In this document: piece by piece, positions 43,162 through 51,615 of the stretch | How the letters are laid out: the number at the start of each line of letters is the position of its first letter | How positions within the stretch are numbered: position 1 is the first letter of the stretch | Assembly (NCBI RefSeq): GCF_900636535.1 | Contig: NZ_LR134289.1 | Location: 4,171,001 to 4,235,000, forward strand | Reading direction: 5' to 3' | Origin: Chryseobacterium gleum | GTDB lineage: Bacteria > Bacteroidota > Bacteroidia > Flavobacteriales > Weeksellaceae | Length of the DNA stretch: 64,000 bases | Notes under the pieces: generated by a model | Database searches by the model: none | Seen by the model: the letters and a program-made list of their open reading frames with translations, nothing else | What the model was told of the DNA's origin: nothing | Program-made: the position numbers and the translations under genes

Positions 43162-43848
43162 ATGAATACAACTTTTGCAGAGCATGTCATTGATTTCAAT
43201 AAGAATCTTAGCTATACTGGAAATTTACCGGAGGGTTTTGAAGTCCTGAATCCATATCTGGATAATCCGGAAACATTGACGGTCATGCAGGAATTTTATC
43301 ATAAATATTATGATGACTCAATCCGCAGGAAATTTATGATTGGAATTAATCCAAGCCGTCATGGAGCAGGAGTTACGGGAGTTCCGTTTACCGATACCAA
43401 AAGACTTAAAAGTGTTTGCGGAATCAAAATGAAGTCAGCGTACACCCATGAAGTATCTTCCGTATTCATGTATGATATGATTGAAGAATATGGCGGCGCA
43501 GATCTTTTTTATAAAGACATTTATATCAACTCTCCTTTTCCGTTGGCGATTGTGAGAAAAACAAAAAACGGATGGCTCAATGCCAATTATTATGATGACA
43601 GGGAGCTCTTCAATTTTGTAAAAGACTTTATGATCGAAACTCTGAAGAAGCATATCAGTCTTAATCTGGACACTTCAGAAGTTTTTGTCCTCGGTAAAAA
43701 GAATGCAGATTTTCTTTCAAAACTAAATAAAGAAGCCAAACTCTTCGATACTATGACCGTTCTGGAGCATCCAAGATATATCCAGCAGTACAAATCAAAA
43801 GATAAACAGCTTTACATAGACAAATACATTTTGGCCTTGAAAAAATGA
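43162..43848 (+). CDS. SMUG2-like uracil-DNA glycosylase family protein (DUF4918)
   Basis: A 228-residue soluble protein. The N-terminal LPEGFEVLNPY, then MIGINPSRHGAGVTGVPFTD with the Asn of the catalytic motif, is the SMUG2 form of the UDG superfamily. YINSPFPLAIV and the C-terminal EHPRYIQQYK, with the His of motif 2, also fit. It would excise uracil or damaged pyrimidines from DNA. It is a single gene with its own terminator. Confidence 0.82.
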   Translation: MNTTFAEHVIDFNKNLSYTGNLPEGFEVLNPYLDNPETLTVMQEFYHKYYDDSIRRKFMIGINPSRHGAGVTGVPFTDTKRLKSVCGIKMKSAYTHEVSSVFMYDMIEEYGGADLFYKDIYINSPFPLAIVRKTKNGWLNANYYDDRELFNFVKDFMIETLKKHISLNLDTSEVFVLGKKNADFLSKLNKEAKLFDTMTVLEHPRYIQQYKSKDKQLYIDKYILALKK

Positions 43849-43849
43849 C

Positions 43850-43875
43850 CAAATCCCTTTCGATGAAGGGATTTG
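43850..43875 (+). terminator. Terminator of SMUG2-like gene
   Basis: CAAATCCCTT / AAGGGATTTG with a 6-nt loop, directly after the stop codon. The T-run is poor (GTCATT), but the hairpin is strong and could act from both sides. Confidence 0.65.
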
Positions 43876-43931
43876 TCATTTATGAATTAGAATCTTTAAG
43901 GGATATGGAACTTATGTGCAATTTCCTGATA

Positions 43932-44753
43932 TTAGTTTTTAATGACTTTGGTGGATTCTGTTGCTGTTTTGATAATATAAATCCCTTTCGGAAGCTCTGA
44001 AATATTGATTTCATTTTTCCCTTTCTGGGTTTGTACCGTTTTCAGCAATTTACCGTCAAGGCTGTATACTTTAGCTTCATTAGCCTTTTCAGCGGTGATA
44101 GAAAGAGGACCGTTGGTTGGGTTAGGATAAACAGTCAGGTTTTTTTGAGTGCTTTTAGCTTCTGAGGTACCTAATACCAGATTGCTGTCTTTTACCCAGG
44201 TAAAGGCATCAAAACCTACATAACGAAAGGCTCCGCCAGCAGTGATCTGCAATTCATCAATCACGATATTTGAATAATTCTGGCCGTTTAGGTTGGTAAG
44301 ATCTATCAGGGTATACCCATTAGTGGATCCTAAGCCTGTTGCAAATCCGGTAGTTTTCGTTTGTGTAAATTTTGTTACTCCGCTCAGTTTTCCGGTAACG
44401 GTCAGGGTTCCTGCTACATTGAGGTCCAGATTCAATGCAGAAAGGTACATCCAGAATCGGTTTACCTTAAACAGGTTAGAGGTAGTTTTAATACTGAATG
44501 ACGGCGGAAACTGAGAATCATTGGAATTATCAATATACCGGTTATCATTTGATGTTCCGCTCCAGCCTGTTCCCGGGAAATTCGCCTGGATGTCAAAAAC
44601 ACTTACATGTGAAATGATATTGAAAATGACTCCATTGTCGGTGAAGCTTGTACTCCCGTTCGATTCTGTTTCAAATAGTTCTGTACTGGTCTGCCCGAAT
44701 GAGAAAATTGAAATGAGCAGACTACAGATGGCTAAAAAAGTAGTGCTTTTCAT
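43932..44753 (-). CDS. T9SS-secreted protein with C-terminal type A sorting domain
   Basis: A 273-residue protein read from MKSTTFLAICSLLISIFSFGQ, a signal peptide; the frame runs back to 44822 but that would precede the signal peptide. The middle part is a beta-rich jelly-roll-like domain of about 170 residues with unknown ligand. The last 75 residues, NLTVYPNPTNGPLSI and the end (LPKGIYIIKTATESTKVIKN), are a classic Por/T9SS type A sorting domain, so it is exported across the outer membrane. Confidence 0.9.
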   Translation of the reverse strand: MKSTTFLAICSLLISIFSFGQTSTELFETESNGSTSFTDNGVIFNIISHVSVFDIQANFPGTGWSGTSNDNRYIDNSNDSQFPPSFSIKTTSNLFKVNRFWMYLSALNLDLNVAGTLTVTGKLSGVTKFTQTKTTGFATGLGSTNGYTLIDLTNLNGQNYSNIVIDELQITAGGAFRYVGFDAFTWVKDSNLVLGTSEAKSTQKNLTVYPNPTNGPLSITAEKANEAKVYSLDGKLLKTVQTQKGKNEINISELPKGIYIIKTATESTKVIKN

Positions 44754-44790
44754 GATGTTTGTTTTAAATGTTAGGTTGGTTAAAAGGGTA

Positions 44791-45342
44791 TTAATCCCTC
44801 GGCGGATAAATTCCTTCAACACAAATAATATAATTTAAGCCAAGATATGGTGGCATATTATTTAACGGTAAACCTTGTCCTGTAAAAGAAATACTTAATG
44901 GATTAATTGTTGTGTCAGGGTTGGCATCATTCACGAAACTCGGTACTGCATTGAAATCTCTTCCTACCTGCGTTCCTGAAATGGCAATTGTTGAGGTCGC
45001 TGTCGGAGTAGACGAATTGGCATTCTTATTGGCTACTTTAAGCTGGAATCCGGCTCCTATACTTGGAAGGTTTGACGATAAAAGAGTATTTTGTGTTGTA
45101 CCGGATACTATTCCCAAAGGATAATTTTCACCGGAGTTTACATTCCCCGCACCCAAAGCCATACGTCCTTTTAAGTTGGGAAGAGCAAAAGTAGTGATGC
45201 CATCTCCGCCATAAGTGGTTCCTAAAATAGAAAATAAGGCAGAATTTCTTGAGATGCTTAATAAGCTTCCGTCGCAAAACATCCAGCCTCTCGGCGCGAA
45301 ATTTCCTGCAAATAATTTTACAATTCCAATGTACTCGTCCAT
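44791..45342 (-). CDS. Tail-collar domain protein (microcystin-dependent protein family)
   Basis: A 183-residue protein opening MDEYIGIVKLFAGNFAPRGW, then FCDGSLLSISRNSALFSILGTTYGGDG and FALPNLKGRMALGAG. This is the phage tail collar (PF07484) pattern found in the small stand-alone MdpB-like proteins of bacteria. It ends NYIICVEGIYPPRD as family members do. It has no signal peptide. No phage structural genes surround it, so it is not evidence for a prophage. Function is unknown. Confidence 0.88.
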   Translation of the reverse strand: MDEYIGIVKLFAGNFAPRGWMFCDGSLLSISRNSALFSILGTTYGGDGITTFALPNLKGRMALGAGNVNSGENYPLGIVSGTTQNTLLSSNLPSIGAGFQLKVANKNANSSTPTATSTIAISGTQVGRDFNAVPSFVNDANPDTTINPLSISFTGQGLPLNNMPPYLGLNYIICVEGIYPPRD

Positions 45343-45565
45343 GATAATATTTTTTTAGTTTTTAATTTCTTACTCTTTTAATGGCTTTTCAGATGCCGCC
45401 ATGGGTTATTATTTCTTATTTCAAAGGAACGATTAATAGCAGGTAGGTACTAGAGTAGAAAATACCAAATTAAAAACTCCGTATTTCTACGTAATAATGT
45501 CTCGTATTAGGCAGGGTTAAAAAGAAAATATAAGATTTAAGTTTCTCTGAACGAGCTGTATTTCG

Positions 45566-45573
45566 TATTTTTG
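45566..45573 (+). promoter_or_regulatory. -7 box of enoyl-CoA hydratase gene
   Basis: TATTTTTG matches TAnnTTTG, 22 bp before the ATG. Confidence 0.6.
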
Positions 45574-45595
45574 TAAGAATCCAATAAAAATAAAA

Positions 45596-46360
45596 ATGAG
45601 CGAATTTGTAGCATCAGAAATTAAAAATAATATTGCTGAGATCAGTTTCGGAACTCCTAAAAGTAATTCTTTGCCGGGAGCAATTTTAGAAAAACTGGCA
45701 GCAACTATCCTTGAAGAAGGCGCGAAAGATGAGGTGAAAGCTATTTTGGTAAAAAGTGAAGGTGAGAAAGCATTCTGTGCAGGAGCAAGTTTTGATGAGC
45801 TTTTAGCAATTGAAGAACTTGAAGCTTCCACACAATTCTTTGGCGGCTTTGCTAAAGTTTTGAATGCGATGAGAAACTGCGGAAAGATTATAGTGGTAAG
45901 AGTTCAGGGTAAAACTACCGGTGGTGGTGTTGGAATTGCCTGTGGAGCAGACTATTGTTTTGCCACAAAAGATTCAGCGTTGGCACTTACAGAAATCAAT
46001 CTTGGAATTGGTCCCTTTGTTATCGGTCCTTACGTAGAAAGAAAAATCGGAAAATCACAATTTTCTGCAATGGCTATTGATGCTGATTTCAGGTCTGCTG
46101 AATGGGCTGAGCAGCATAATATCTACCATTCAGTTTCAGATACCATTCAGGAAATGGATGAAAAACTGGAAAAATTTTTACAAACTTTGGCTTCAAGAAG
46201 TAGTGATGCCTTAGCATTAATTAAAAAAGTTTCATGGGAGGGGACAGATCATTTCAATGAATTAATGCCTGCAAGAATTCACATGAGTGCCAGTCTTATT
46301 CTTGAAGATTCTGCAAAGAAAAATATTGAATCAATTAAAGAAAGATTGAGAGCGAAATAG
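45596..46360 (+). CDS. Enoyl-CoA hydratase/isomerase family protein
   Basis: A 254-residue crotonase-fold protein. It has the oxyanion/CoA segment GEKAFCAGASFDELLAIEE, VVRVQGKTTGGGVGIACGADY and a Glu in ALTEINLGIGPFVIG. The usual GxGGTQ stretch is replaced by GIGPFVIG, so substrate preference may differ. It resembles methylglutaconyl- or 2,3-dehydroadipyl-CoA hydratases, and could supply the PaaF step missing from the paa operon, although it is 7 kb away and separately transcribed. It has its own promoter and terminator. Confidence 0.82.
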   Translation: MSEFVASEIKNNIAEISFGTPKSNSLPGAILEKLAATILEEGAKDEVKAILVKSEGEKAFCAGASFDELLAIEELEASTQFFGGFAKVLNAMRNCGKIIVVRVQGKTTGGGVGIACGADYCFATKDSALALTEINLGIGPFVIGPYVERKIGKSQFSAMAIDADFRSAEWAEQHNIYHSVSDTIQEMDEKLEKFLQTLASRSSDALALIKKVSWEGTDHFNELMPARIHMSASLILEDSAKKNIESIKERLRAK

Positions 46361-46397
46361 TTCTTTTTTTAGCTTTTAGGATTTTAATACAATATAT

Positions 46398-46429
46398 AAT
46401 CCGTAGAAATATTTTATTTTCTACGGATT
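46398..46429 (+). terminator. Terminator of enoyl-CoA hydratase gene
   Basis: AATCCGTAGAAA / TTTCTACGGATT, a 12-bp stem with an 8-nt loop followed by TTTTTTG. Confidence 0.9.
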
Positions 46430-46525
46430 TTTTTGTTCTGTATAATATTATTATACGACTGTTCTGCATTTTAATAATATATGAGTATATCGATAAGTAC
46501 AACTCCAAAATTTTAAAATAAAAAC

Positions 46526-46566
46526 TTGGCAGATTAAAAATAAATTATAACTTTGTAATTCAAAGT
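46526..46566 (+). promoter_or_regulatory. Promoter with overlapping palindromic operator (first ACTTTG-N5-CAAAGT)
   Basis: A -33 TTG at 46526-46528 and a -7 TAACTTTG at 46548-46555 are 19 bp apart, an ideal flavobacterial promoter. The palindrome ACTTTG-TAATT-CAAAGT (46550-46566) overlaps the -7 box. The same motif recurs at 48218-48234. The winged-helix regulator encoded at 47905-48195, between the two sites, is the obvious binder. Confidence 0.7.
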
Positions 46567-46573
46567 TCTTTTT

Positions 46574-47191
46574 ATGGATGCAAAAAACTATCACGAAGAC
46601 TTATCTCATATCCGTTCTATGATGGAGCGTTCTTCCAGATTTATTTCATTAAGCGGATTATCCGGAGTTGTTGCGGGGCTAACGGCAATTATCGGAGCTG
46701 TTTATGTGTATTTTGTTTTCCTGAGGGAAGGGATCAGTTATTTTGATGGAGATAGAAATATTCTGGGACCTGCTTTGGTTAAAGAACTTGTTCTGATTGG
46801 AATTGTAATTTTGGTTGTAGCTATTCTTAGTGGTTATATTTTTACAGCCCATAAAAGCAAAAAGAAAGGTTTGAAGATCTGGGATGCCACAACAAAGCGA
46901 CTTTTGATTACCTTTGCAGTCCCTTTGATTGCTGGAGGAGTTTTCTGTCTTGCGCTTCTCTATCATCATCTTTTCGTTTTTATTGCTCCGGTTACACTCA
47001 TTTTTTACGGATTGGCTCTGGTGGCGGCAGAACGGTATACATTAACGGACATAAAGTATCTTGGATATTTTGAGATTGTTTTAGGACTTATTTCTTTATT
47101 CATTTTAGGTTGGGGGTTAGTGTTTTGGGCAATTGGTTTTGGGGTTTTGCATATTATCTATGGATTGATTATGCATAAGAAGTACAAATAA
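46574..47191 (+). CDS. Polytopic membrane protein, first gene of regulator operon
   Basis: A 205-residue protein with six probable membrane helices and a short N-terminal soluble segment (MDAKNYHEDLSHIRSMMERSSRF). The first helix is GLSGVVAGLTAIIGAVYVYF. It is a conserved flavobacterial type often found with a winged-helix regulator; function unknown. The stop overlaps the next start by one base. Confidence 0.8.
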   Translation: MDAKNYHEDLSHIRSMMERSSRFISLSGLSGVVAGLTAIIGAVYVYFVFLREGISYFDGDRNILGPALVKELVLIGIVILVVAILSGYIFTAHKSKKKGLKIWDATTKRLLITFAVPLIAGGVFCLALLYHHLFVFIAPVTLIFYGLALVAAERYTLTDIKYLGYFEIVLGLISLFILGWGLVFWAIGFGVLHIIYGLIMHKKYK

Positions 47192-47811
47192 TGGGAGTTG
47201 GTTTTGTCATATTAATCCATCTTTTCATTATTGCTGCTCTCAGTTTTATCTTCGCTGTGATAAGTTGTACTTTCACTTATTTTATCAGCAAAAAAGAAAA
47301 TAGAAGACGGAAAATAATATTAGCATTAATAGCTCCTTTTGTAGCTTTTTATACCTTTTATATTGTCGGAGTTATTGGTTTATCCATGGTGTCTAATAAT
47401 AAAAAAGTGGATGTGGGAATTGGTGATTCCTGGTACGTTCCTCTTAAAAATGATCATCAACTATTATTTATTGATTTGCCCGAACAAGCAAGTATAAATA
47501 ATGGGAATGGACTGACATTGATCTCGTCGGTTGCTAAAATAGAGGAATCTGGTAACCATATTTTTGGAAAGACATTAGATAATGAATATTTTTTCGTTGA
47601 TTTAAAGACAAATGATGTAAAAACTTTTCAAACAGAGAAAGAGTTGAGTTTTTTATCTACATCTAAAAAACTCAATCTAATAGATGTAACTGAATTCTAT
47701 TCAGAAAGGAAGAAAGATATTATGGGTTATTGGCCTTTACTGATAATGTTTTTATCTTTTATTATTAGTGTTGGAGCGGTGTACATTTGGAAATTAATAT
47801 TAATTTTTTAG
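47191..47811 (+). CDS. Unknown membrane protein with extracytoplasmic domain
   Basis: A 206-residue protein with two N-terminal membrane helices (about 5-32 and 45-68), an extracytoplasmic part of about 100 residues (KVDVGIGDSWYVPLKNDHQLLFIDLPEQ) and a C-terminal helix (about 181-204). No family was recognised. The coding region is more AT-rich and lysine-rich than its neighbours. Translation is coupled to the preceding gene by a one-base overlap. Confidence 0.7.
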   Translation: MGVGFVILIHLFIIAALSFIFAVISCTFTYFISKKENRRRKIILALIAPFVAFYTFYIVGVIGLSMVSNNKKVDVGIGDSWYVPLKNDHQLLFIDLPEQASINNGNGLTLISSVAKIEESGNHIFGKTLDNEYFFVDLKTNDVKTFQTEKELSFLSTSKKLNLIDVTEFYSERKKDIMGYWPLLIMFLSFIISVGAVYIWKLILIF

Positions 47812-47904
47812 TTATGAAATAATATCATACTAAAGTTATAAAGAATTAAAAAAAATGAGAGATAGTCAGATTTGACTGTTTCAGAATAAATAAGATAAAG
47901 TAAA

Positions 47905-48195
47905 ATGATCAAAATAAATCAACTCAATAAAGAATTCGAAAGCCGTGTAAGACTGGGCATTATGTCCGTTCTGATGGTCAACGACTGGGTTGATTTTTCT
48001 GAAATGAAAAGCCTGCTCGAAATTACAGACGGAAATCTTGCCAGCCATAGCAACGCACTCGAAAAAGCAGGATACATTGAAGTGAAAAAAGAATTTGTAG
48101 GGAAAAAGCCTAAAACATCTTATCGTGTTACGCAGAGTGGGAGACAGGCTTTTACTGAGCATCTGAATGCTCTTGAAAAATTATTGGGACGATAG
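47905..48195 (+). CDS. Winged-helix transcriptional regulator (HTH_34/MarR-like)
   Basis: A 96-residue protein consisting almost entirely of one winged helix: FESRVRLGIMSVLMVNDWVDFSEMKSLLEITDGNLASHSNALEKAGYIEVKKEF, then a wing (KPKTSYRVTQSGRQAF). This class typically represses membrane-protein operons in Bacteroidota. Twin palindromes upstream of 46574 and 48261 are probable targets, which would make it autoregulatory. Confidence 0.9.
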   Translation: MIKINQLNKEFESRVRLGIMSVLMVNDWVDFSEMKSLLEITDGNLASHSNALEKAGYIEVKKEFVGKKPKTSYRVTQSGRQAFTEHLNALEKLLGR

Positions 48196-48215
48196 TCCTA
48201 TATTTTTTTGAAAAT

Positions 48216-48234
48216 TAACTTTGAAATACAAAGT
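48216..48234 (+). promoter_or_regulatory. -7 box within second ACTTTG-N5-CAAAGT palindrome
   Basis: TAACTTTG (48216-48223) overlaps ACTTTG-AAATA-CAAAGT (48218-48234), 27 bp before the next gene. The arms and spacer length match the site at 46550-46566 exactly. No well-placed -33 was found. Confidence 0.6.
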
Positions 48235-48260
48235 ACTTTATAATTTTAAAATCAAATAAA

Positions 48261-48551
48261 ATGATGACACAAAAACAAACAACAGTTGCAATTTATGCTC
48301 TACCAGTGGCTTTGCTAAGTATTCCGTTGCTGGGAAATCTGTTTTCTAAAGAAGTAAACTGGTCGCCTTCAGATTTTCTGATCGCAGCAATTTTACTGTT
48401 TACAACAGCATTTCTGATCAATCTAGTCAGGAACAAAATCAAAAAACAAAGTCAGAAAATTCTGATCTGCATTTTCATTTTGCTAGCCCTTGCATTAATC
48501 TGGCTCGAACTGGCAGTAGGGATTTTTGGAAGCCCGATTGCGGGAAGCTAG
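48261..48551 (+). CDS. Small membrane protein of unknown function
   Basis: A 96-residue protein with three hydrophobic helices (about 10-24, 35-52 and 62-84). The frame opens MMTQKQ; the second ATG, 3 bp later, is equally possible. No family was assigned. It is the first gene downstream of the second palindrome and probably leads the operon continuing to 51562. Confidence 0.7.
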   Translation: MMTQKQTTVAIYALPVALLSIPLLGNLFSKEVNWSPSDFLIAAILLFTTAFLINLVRNKIKKQSQKILICIFILLALALIWLELAVGIFGSPIAGS

Positions 48552-48598
48552 CACAGAATTATACAACATTTAAGCTGATTATTGTTAATAAATACATT

Positions 48599-49084
48599 AT
48601 GAAAAAAATACGCGTTCAGTTTCTGCTATTTGTGTATGATAAAACTCAAAAGCTCTACAGAAAATATTTTAAAAAGAAAAAAAGACAATGGCAGTTCAAT
48701 GAAAAACAGCTGCTGGAATTCCAGGAAGATTCTTTGGGGAGAAAGCTCGGGGAATTTTACAGGAAACATGGGTTTTCAATGATTCCCAAAATGGAAAACC
48801 ACGACGTTCACCATCTGATAACCGGCTGTGGAACCAACTTCGAAGATGAAATTGCCATGCAGTACCTGCTTCTTGGGAACGGCAAGCTTAATGCACACCT
48901 TCTGGCTGCAATCGTATTGGGAACAATTATCCTTCCGGAATACGTGAAAATTTATATTAAAGCCTACAAAAAAGGGCAGAACATGAGAGCCTTTCACGAT
49001 TGGGATTTTGAAGGGCTGCTCTGGCAGAATTTTGAACATGTGAAAGATTTTATTCAACAGAAAGAAACGGCAGTTCTACATTAA
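48599..49084 (+). CDS. COQ4-like protein
   Basis: A 161-residue protein. The segment NHDVHHLITGCGTNFEDE gives the complete COQ4 zinc motif HDxxH-x11-E, and SLGRKLGEFY and AIVLGTIILPEY also fit the family. In ubiquinone-making organisms COQ4 acts in ring C1 decarboxylation. Flavobacteria use menaquinone, so the substrate here must differ. It sits between small membrane proteins in the regulator operon. Confidence 0.82.
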   Translation: MKKIRVQFLLFVYDKTQKLYRKYFKKKKRQWQFNEKQLLEFQEDSLGRKLGEFYRKHGFSMIPKMENHDVHHLITGCGTNFEDEIAMQYLLLGNGKLNAHLLAAIVLGTIILPEYVKIYIKAYKKGQNMRAFHDWDFEGLLWQNFEHVKDFIQQKETAVLH

Positions 49085-49094
49085 AATTAAGATA

Positions 49095-49406
49095 ATGAGA
49101 AAAATAAAATTCAGTCCATTGGGGGAGAAGACATTTTTAATCTCCTTTTTGTTGGGTACATCTTTACTGCTTTTGTTTTGGATTACAAGAGCCGAATTTC
49201 TCATTGTATTGGGATTTTATTATGTGATGATTGCAGCTGTAGTGAATCTGTTAATCACTTTATATGAATTGATGGAGTTTCTGAGTGATATCTCCGGAAA
49301 GAAAAGAAACGGGAACTCTGTGCTTCTGTTATTGCTTAATATCCCTATTGCTTTAATCTATTTCATCGTATACTTTGAGTTTCTTTCCAATGTTTCCAAA
49401 TTTTAA
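49095..49406 (+). CDS. Small membrane protein of unknown function
   Basis: A 103-residue protein with three probable membrane helices (about 14-33, 36-58 and 76-97). No recognised domain. It starts 10 bp after the COQ4-like gene. Confidence 0.7.
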   Translation: MRKIKFSPLGEKTFLISFLLGTSLLLLFWITRAEFLIVLGFYYVMIAAVVNLLITLYELMEFLSDISGKKRNGNSVLLLLLNIPIALIYFIVYFEFLSNVSKF

Positions 49407-49480
49407 TTTTTGCTAATCTCTGTATCTATAGATCAAGTGTTTCAATCCTTTAAATTTTAAATCTTTCAATAATTAACCTC

Positions 49481-50851
49481 ATGAAAACACATCATTATAT
49501 ATTTCTTACAGCCCTCTTGTTTGTCATTGTCTTCTATGATCAGGAAGTAGGGCTGAACCTTGGAATTCTTGGAATTGCCTATGCCGTACTGACCCTGTTC
49601 AGAACACAGCAAAAAAACAGAACCGGAACTTTGTACACCCTTTTTGTGACAAGCATCCTGTCCGGCATTGCGTTTGCCTGGTTCGGAGACTTCCCGTCTT
49701 TTATTGCTGTCGTAAGTTCATTGCTTTTACTGGGATATAAGTCGAAGAACAAAAGATTAAAAATCGTTTTTTTAATTCCGGTTTTTGTCGTTAATTGCTG
49801 TACTTCATTCTGCCGTTTTTTCAGTTTTGATGAGTGGCTGCCAAAGAAAAATATTCCCGGATTATGGCAAAAAACGCTGGCTTTCATTTTGATCCCGCTG
49901 ATCCTGGTTTCCGTTTTCTTTGGAATTTATTCTGCAGGAAGCAATCATTTTGCAGCTCTTTTCACAGATTATGAGCTGGATATTAATCTGTGGCAGGTAT
50001 TCTGTCTGTCTGTTTTAGGATTCTTTATTGCCTTCAATTACTGGAATTATGCTGTAGAAAAGCTGATCTATAAAAACAATCATGTTCTGGATAATGAGTT
50101 TAGCAAAGATGCCCGGATCCCAAAGGCTACTTATTCTTTTCTTGATATTGATGCAGAAAGAATGAGTGGAGTGATTTCTTTTATTTTGCTGAATATACTA
50201 TTGGTATTCTTTATTATTACGTACAACTACGAACAGTTTTATGAAGCGGTAAAAACTCCTGTTCAGCTGTCAGAAGAAACCCATGAAAGAGTAAATGCTG
50301 TGATCATGTCTATTGTCATGGCCATCCTGGTAATCATGTTCTACTTTAAGTCAGGATTTAATTTTGATCCGAAAGCTGGTCTGTTAAAAACATTAGCTAA
50401 AATCTGGATTTTCCTTAATGCTGCTCTTGTTTTGTCTGCGGTCCTTAAAAATTATGAGTATATCGTTAATTACGGATTTACCTATAAAAGACTGGGAGTT
50501 TTTGCTTTCCTTGTTTTATCAATGATCGGTCTGGCTTTAACTTTTATTAAAATTCAAAAGAAAAAAAGAAATATTTTCCTTATCAATACCATGATCTGGT
50601 ACGTTTACGGAACCATTTTATTGTGCAGCTATTTCAATTGGGGCGGTTTTATTACTGCTCAGAATATGAAAAGAAAAGATTTTGCAGTGAACTATTATTT
50701 AACGTCTGTCAATTTCAGTGAAAAAGCGCTGTTGAAGTATGCAGATGCAAAAAATGATCAAAAGCTTAAAAAGACACTGCAGAAAAAGGTAAAAAATGAA
50801 ACATCCAAAACGTTTCTTTCCAAAATTATCTATTATCAAACCATTCAATAA
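49481..50851 (+). CDS. DUF4153/DUF4173-like polytopic membrane protein
   Basis: A 456-residue protein with about 11-12 membrane helices. The pattern YSAGSNHFAALFTDYELDINLW in the middle and the C-terminal WGGFITAQNMKRKDFAVNYYLTSVNFSEKALLKYAD (helix, then a short Asn/Tyr-containing periplasmic tail) match the DUF4153/DUF4173 membrane family. Function is unknown. It is 6 bp upstream of the DUF1361 gene. Confidence 0.8.
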   Translation: MKTHHYIFLTALLFVIVFYDQEVGLNLGILGIAYAVLTLFRTQQKNRTGTLYTLFVTSILSGIAFAWFGDFPSFIAVVSSLLLLGYKSKNKRLKIVFLIPVFVVNCCTSFCRFFSFDEWLPKKNIPGLWQKTLAFILIPLILVSVFFGIYSAGSNHFAALFTDYELDINLWQVFCLSVLGFFIAFNYWNYAVEKLIYKNNHVLDNEFSKDARIPKATYSFLDIDAERMSGVISFILLNILLVFFIITYNYEQFYEAVKTPVQLSEETHERVNAVIMSIVMAILVIMFYFKSGFNFDPKAGLLKTLAKIWIFLNAALVLSAVLKNYEYIVNYGFTYKRLGVFAFLVLSMIGLALTFIKIQKKKRNIFLINTMIWYVYGTILLCSYFNWGGFITAQNMKRKDFAVNYYLTSVNFSEKALLKYADAKNDQKLKKTLQKKVKNETSKTFLSKIIYYQTIQ

Positions 50852-50857
50852 CTGATT

Positions 50858-51562
50858 ATGAAAAAGCTCACAGAATCTTCAAGATTTACAATCAGTATGC
50901 TCCTTATATTGATGACTGTATTTTGTTTCAGCCTCTCTGTTTTCAGATATTATATCAGTGAAACAAAAGTATTTTTATTTCTCAACTGGAACCTCTTTCT
51001 GGCATGGATCCCTTTATTATTAAGTTCTTTGGTTCTGGCTTTTAATATCAGAAGTAGAATCTCGCTGGCATTTATTATTATAATCTGGATTTTGTTTTTT
51101 CCCAATTCGCCCTATATTCTTACAGATCTTTTTCATCTGAGAGCAAGAAACGAGATTCCGATCTGGTATGATCTGGTTGTGATTCTTTCTTATGCCTGGA
51201 CGGGTCTGATCTGTGGCTTTATCAGCCTTAAAGATATTGAACAGCGTCTTTCAGATTATGCCAGAAGAAATTTCATTACCGGTTTAATTATATTTTTCCT
51301 TTTTATGAGCAGCTTTGGAGTCTATCTGGGAAGATTTCTGAGATGGAACAGCTGGGATGTGCTCAATAATCCTTTTGGTCTTTTCTCAGATATTGTAGTA
51401 AGGTTCATCTATCCGATGGAATATACCAAGACTTGGGGCATTACTGCCCTGATAGGGATGATGCTCAACTTTATGTACTTCACATTCAAATGGGCAGGAA
51501 CAAATCATGAAAAAGTAATACAGCCGGAAAATAAACCGTTGCATGAATTGGAACAGTTTTAG
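50858..51562 (+). CDS. DUF1361 membrane protein
   Basis: A 234-residue protein with six or seven membrane helices. WILFFPNSPYILTDLFHLR and GVYLGRFLRWNSWDVLNNPF are the conserved DUF1361 segments. Function is unknown. It is the last gene of the co-directional run from 48261. Confidence 0.88.
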   Translation: MKKLTESSRFTISMLLILMTVFCFSLSVFRYYISETKVFLFLNWNLFLAWIPLLLSSLVLAFNIRSRISLAFIIIIWILFFPNSPYILTDLFHLRARNEIPIWYDLVVILSYAWTGLICGFISLKDIEQRLSDYARRNFITGLIIFFLFMSSFGVYLGRFLRWNSWDVLNNPFGLFSDIVVRFIYPMEYTKTWGITALIGMMLNFMYFTFKWAGTNHEKVIQPENKPLHELEQF

Positions 51563-51615
51563 CATTTAATTGAGCTCAACAGAATATTGGTTGATCACTT
51601 TTAAAATTAATTATT

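Noticed and set aside
42384..43848. DUF4241 and SMUG2-like genes as a toxin-immunity or defence pair
   Set aside because: Each has ordinary spacing, no toxin gene is adjacent, and the UDG-like protein is explained by DNA repair.
44791..45342. Tail-collar protein as sign of a prophage or tailocin
   Set aside because: No other phage structural, lysis or integrase genes flank it; stand-alone tail-collar proteins are common in bacteria.
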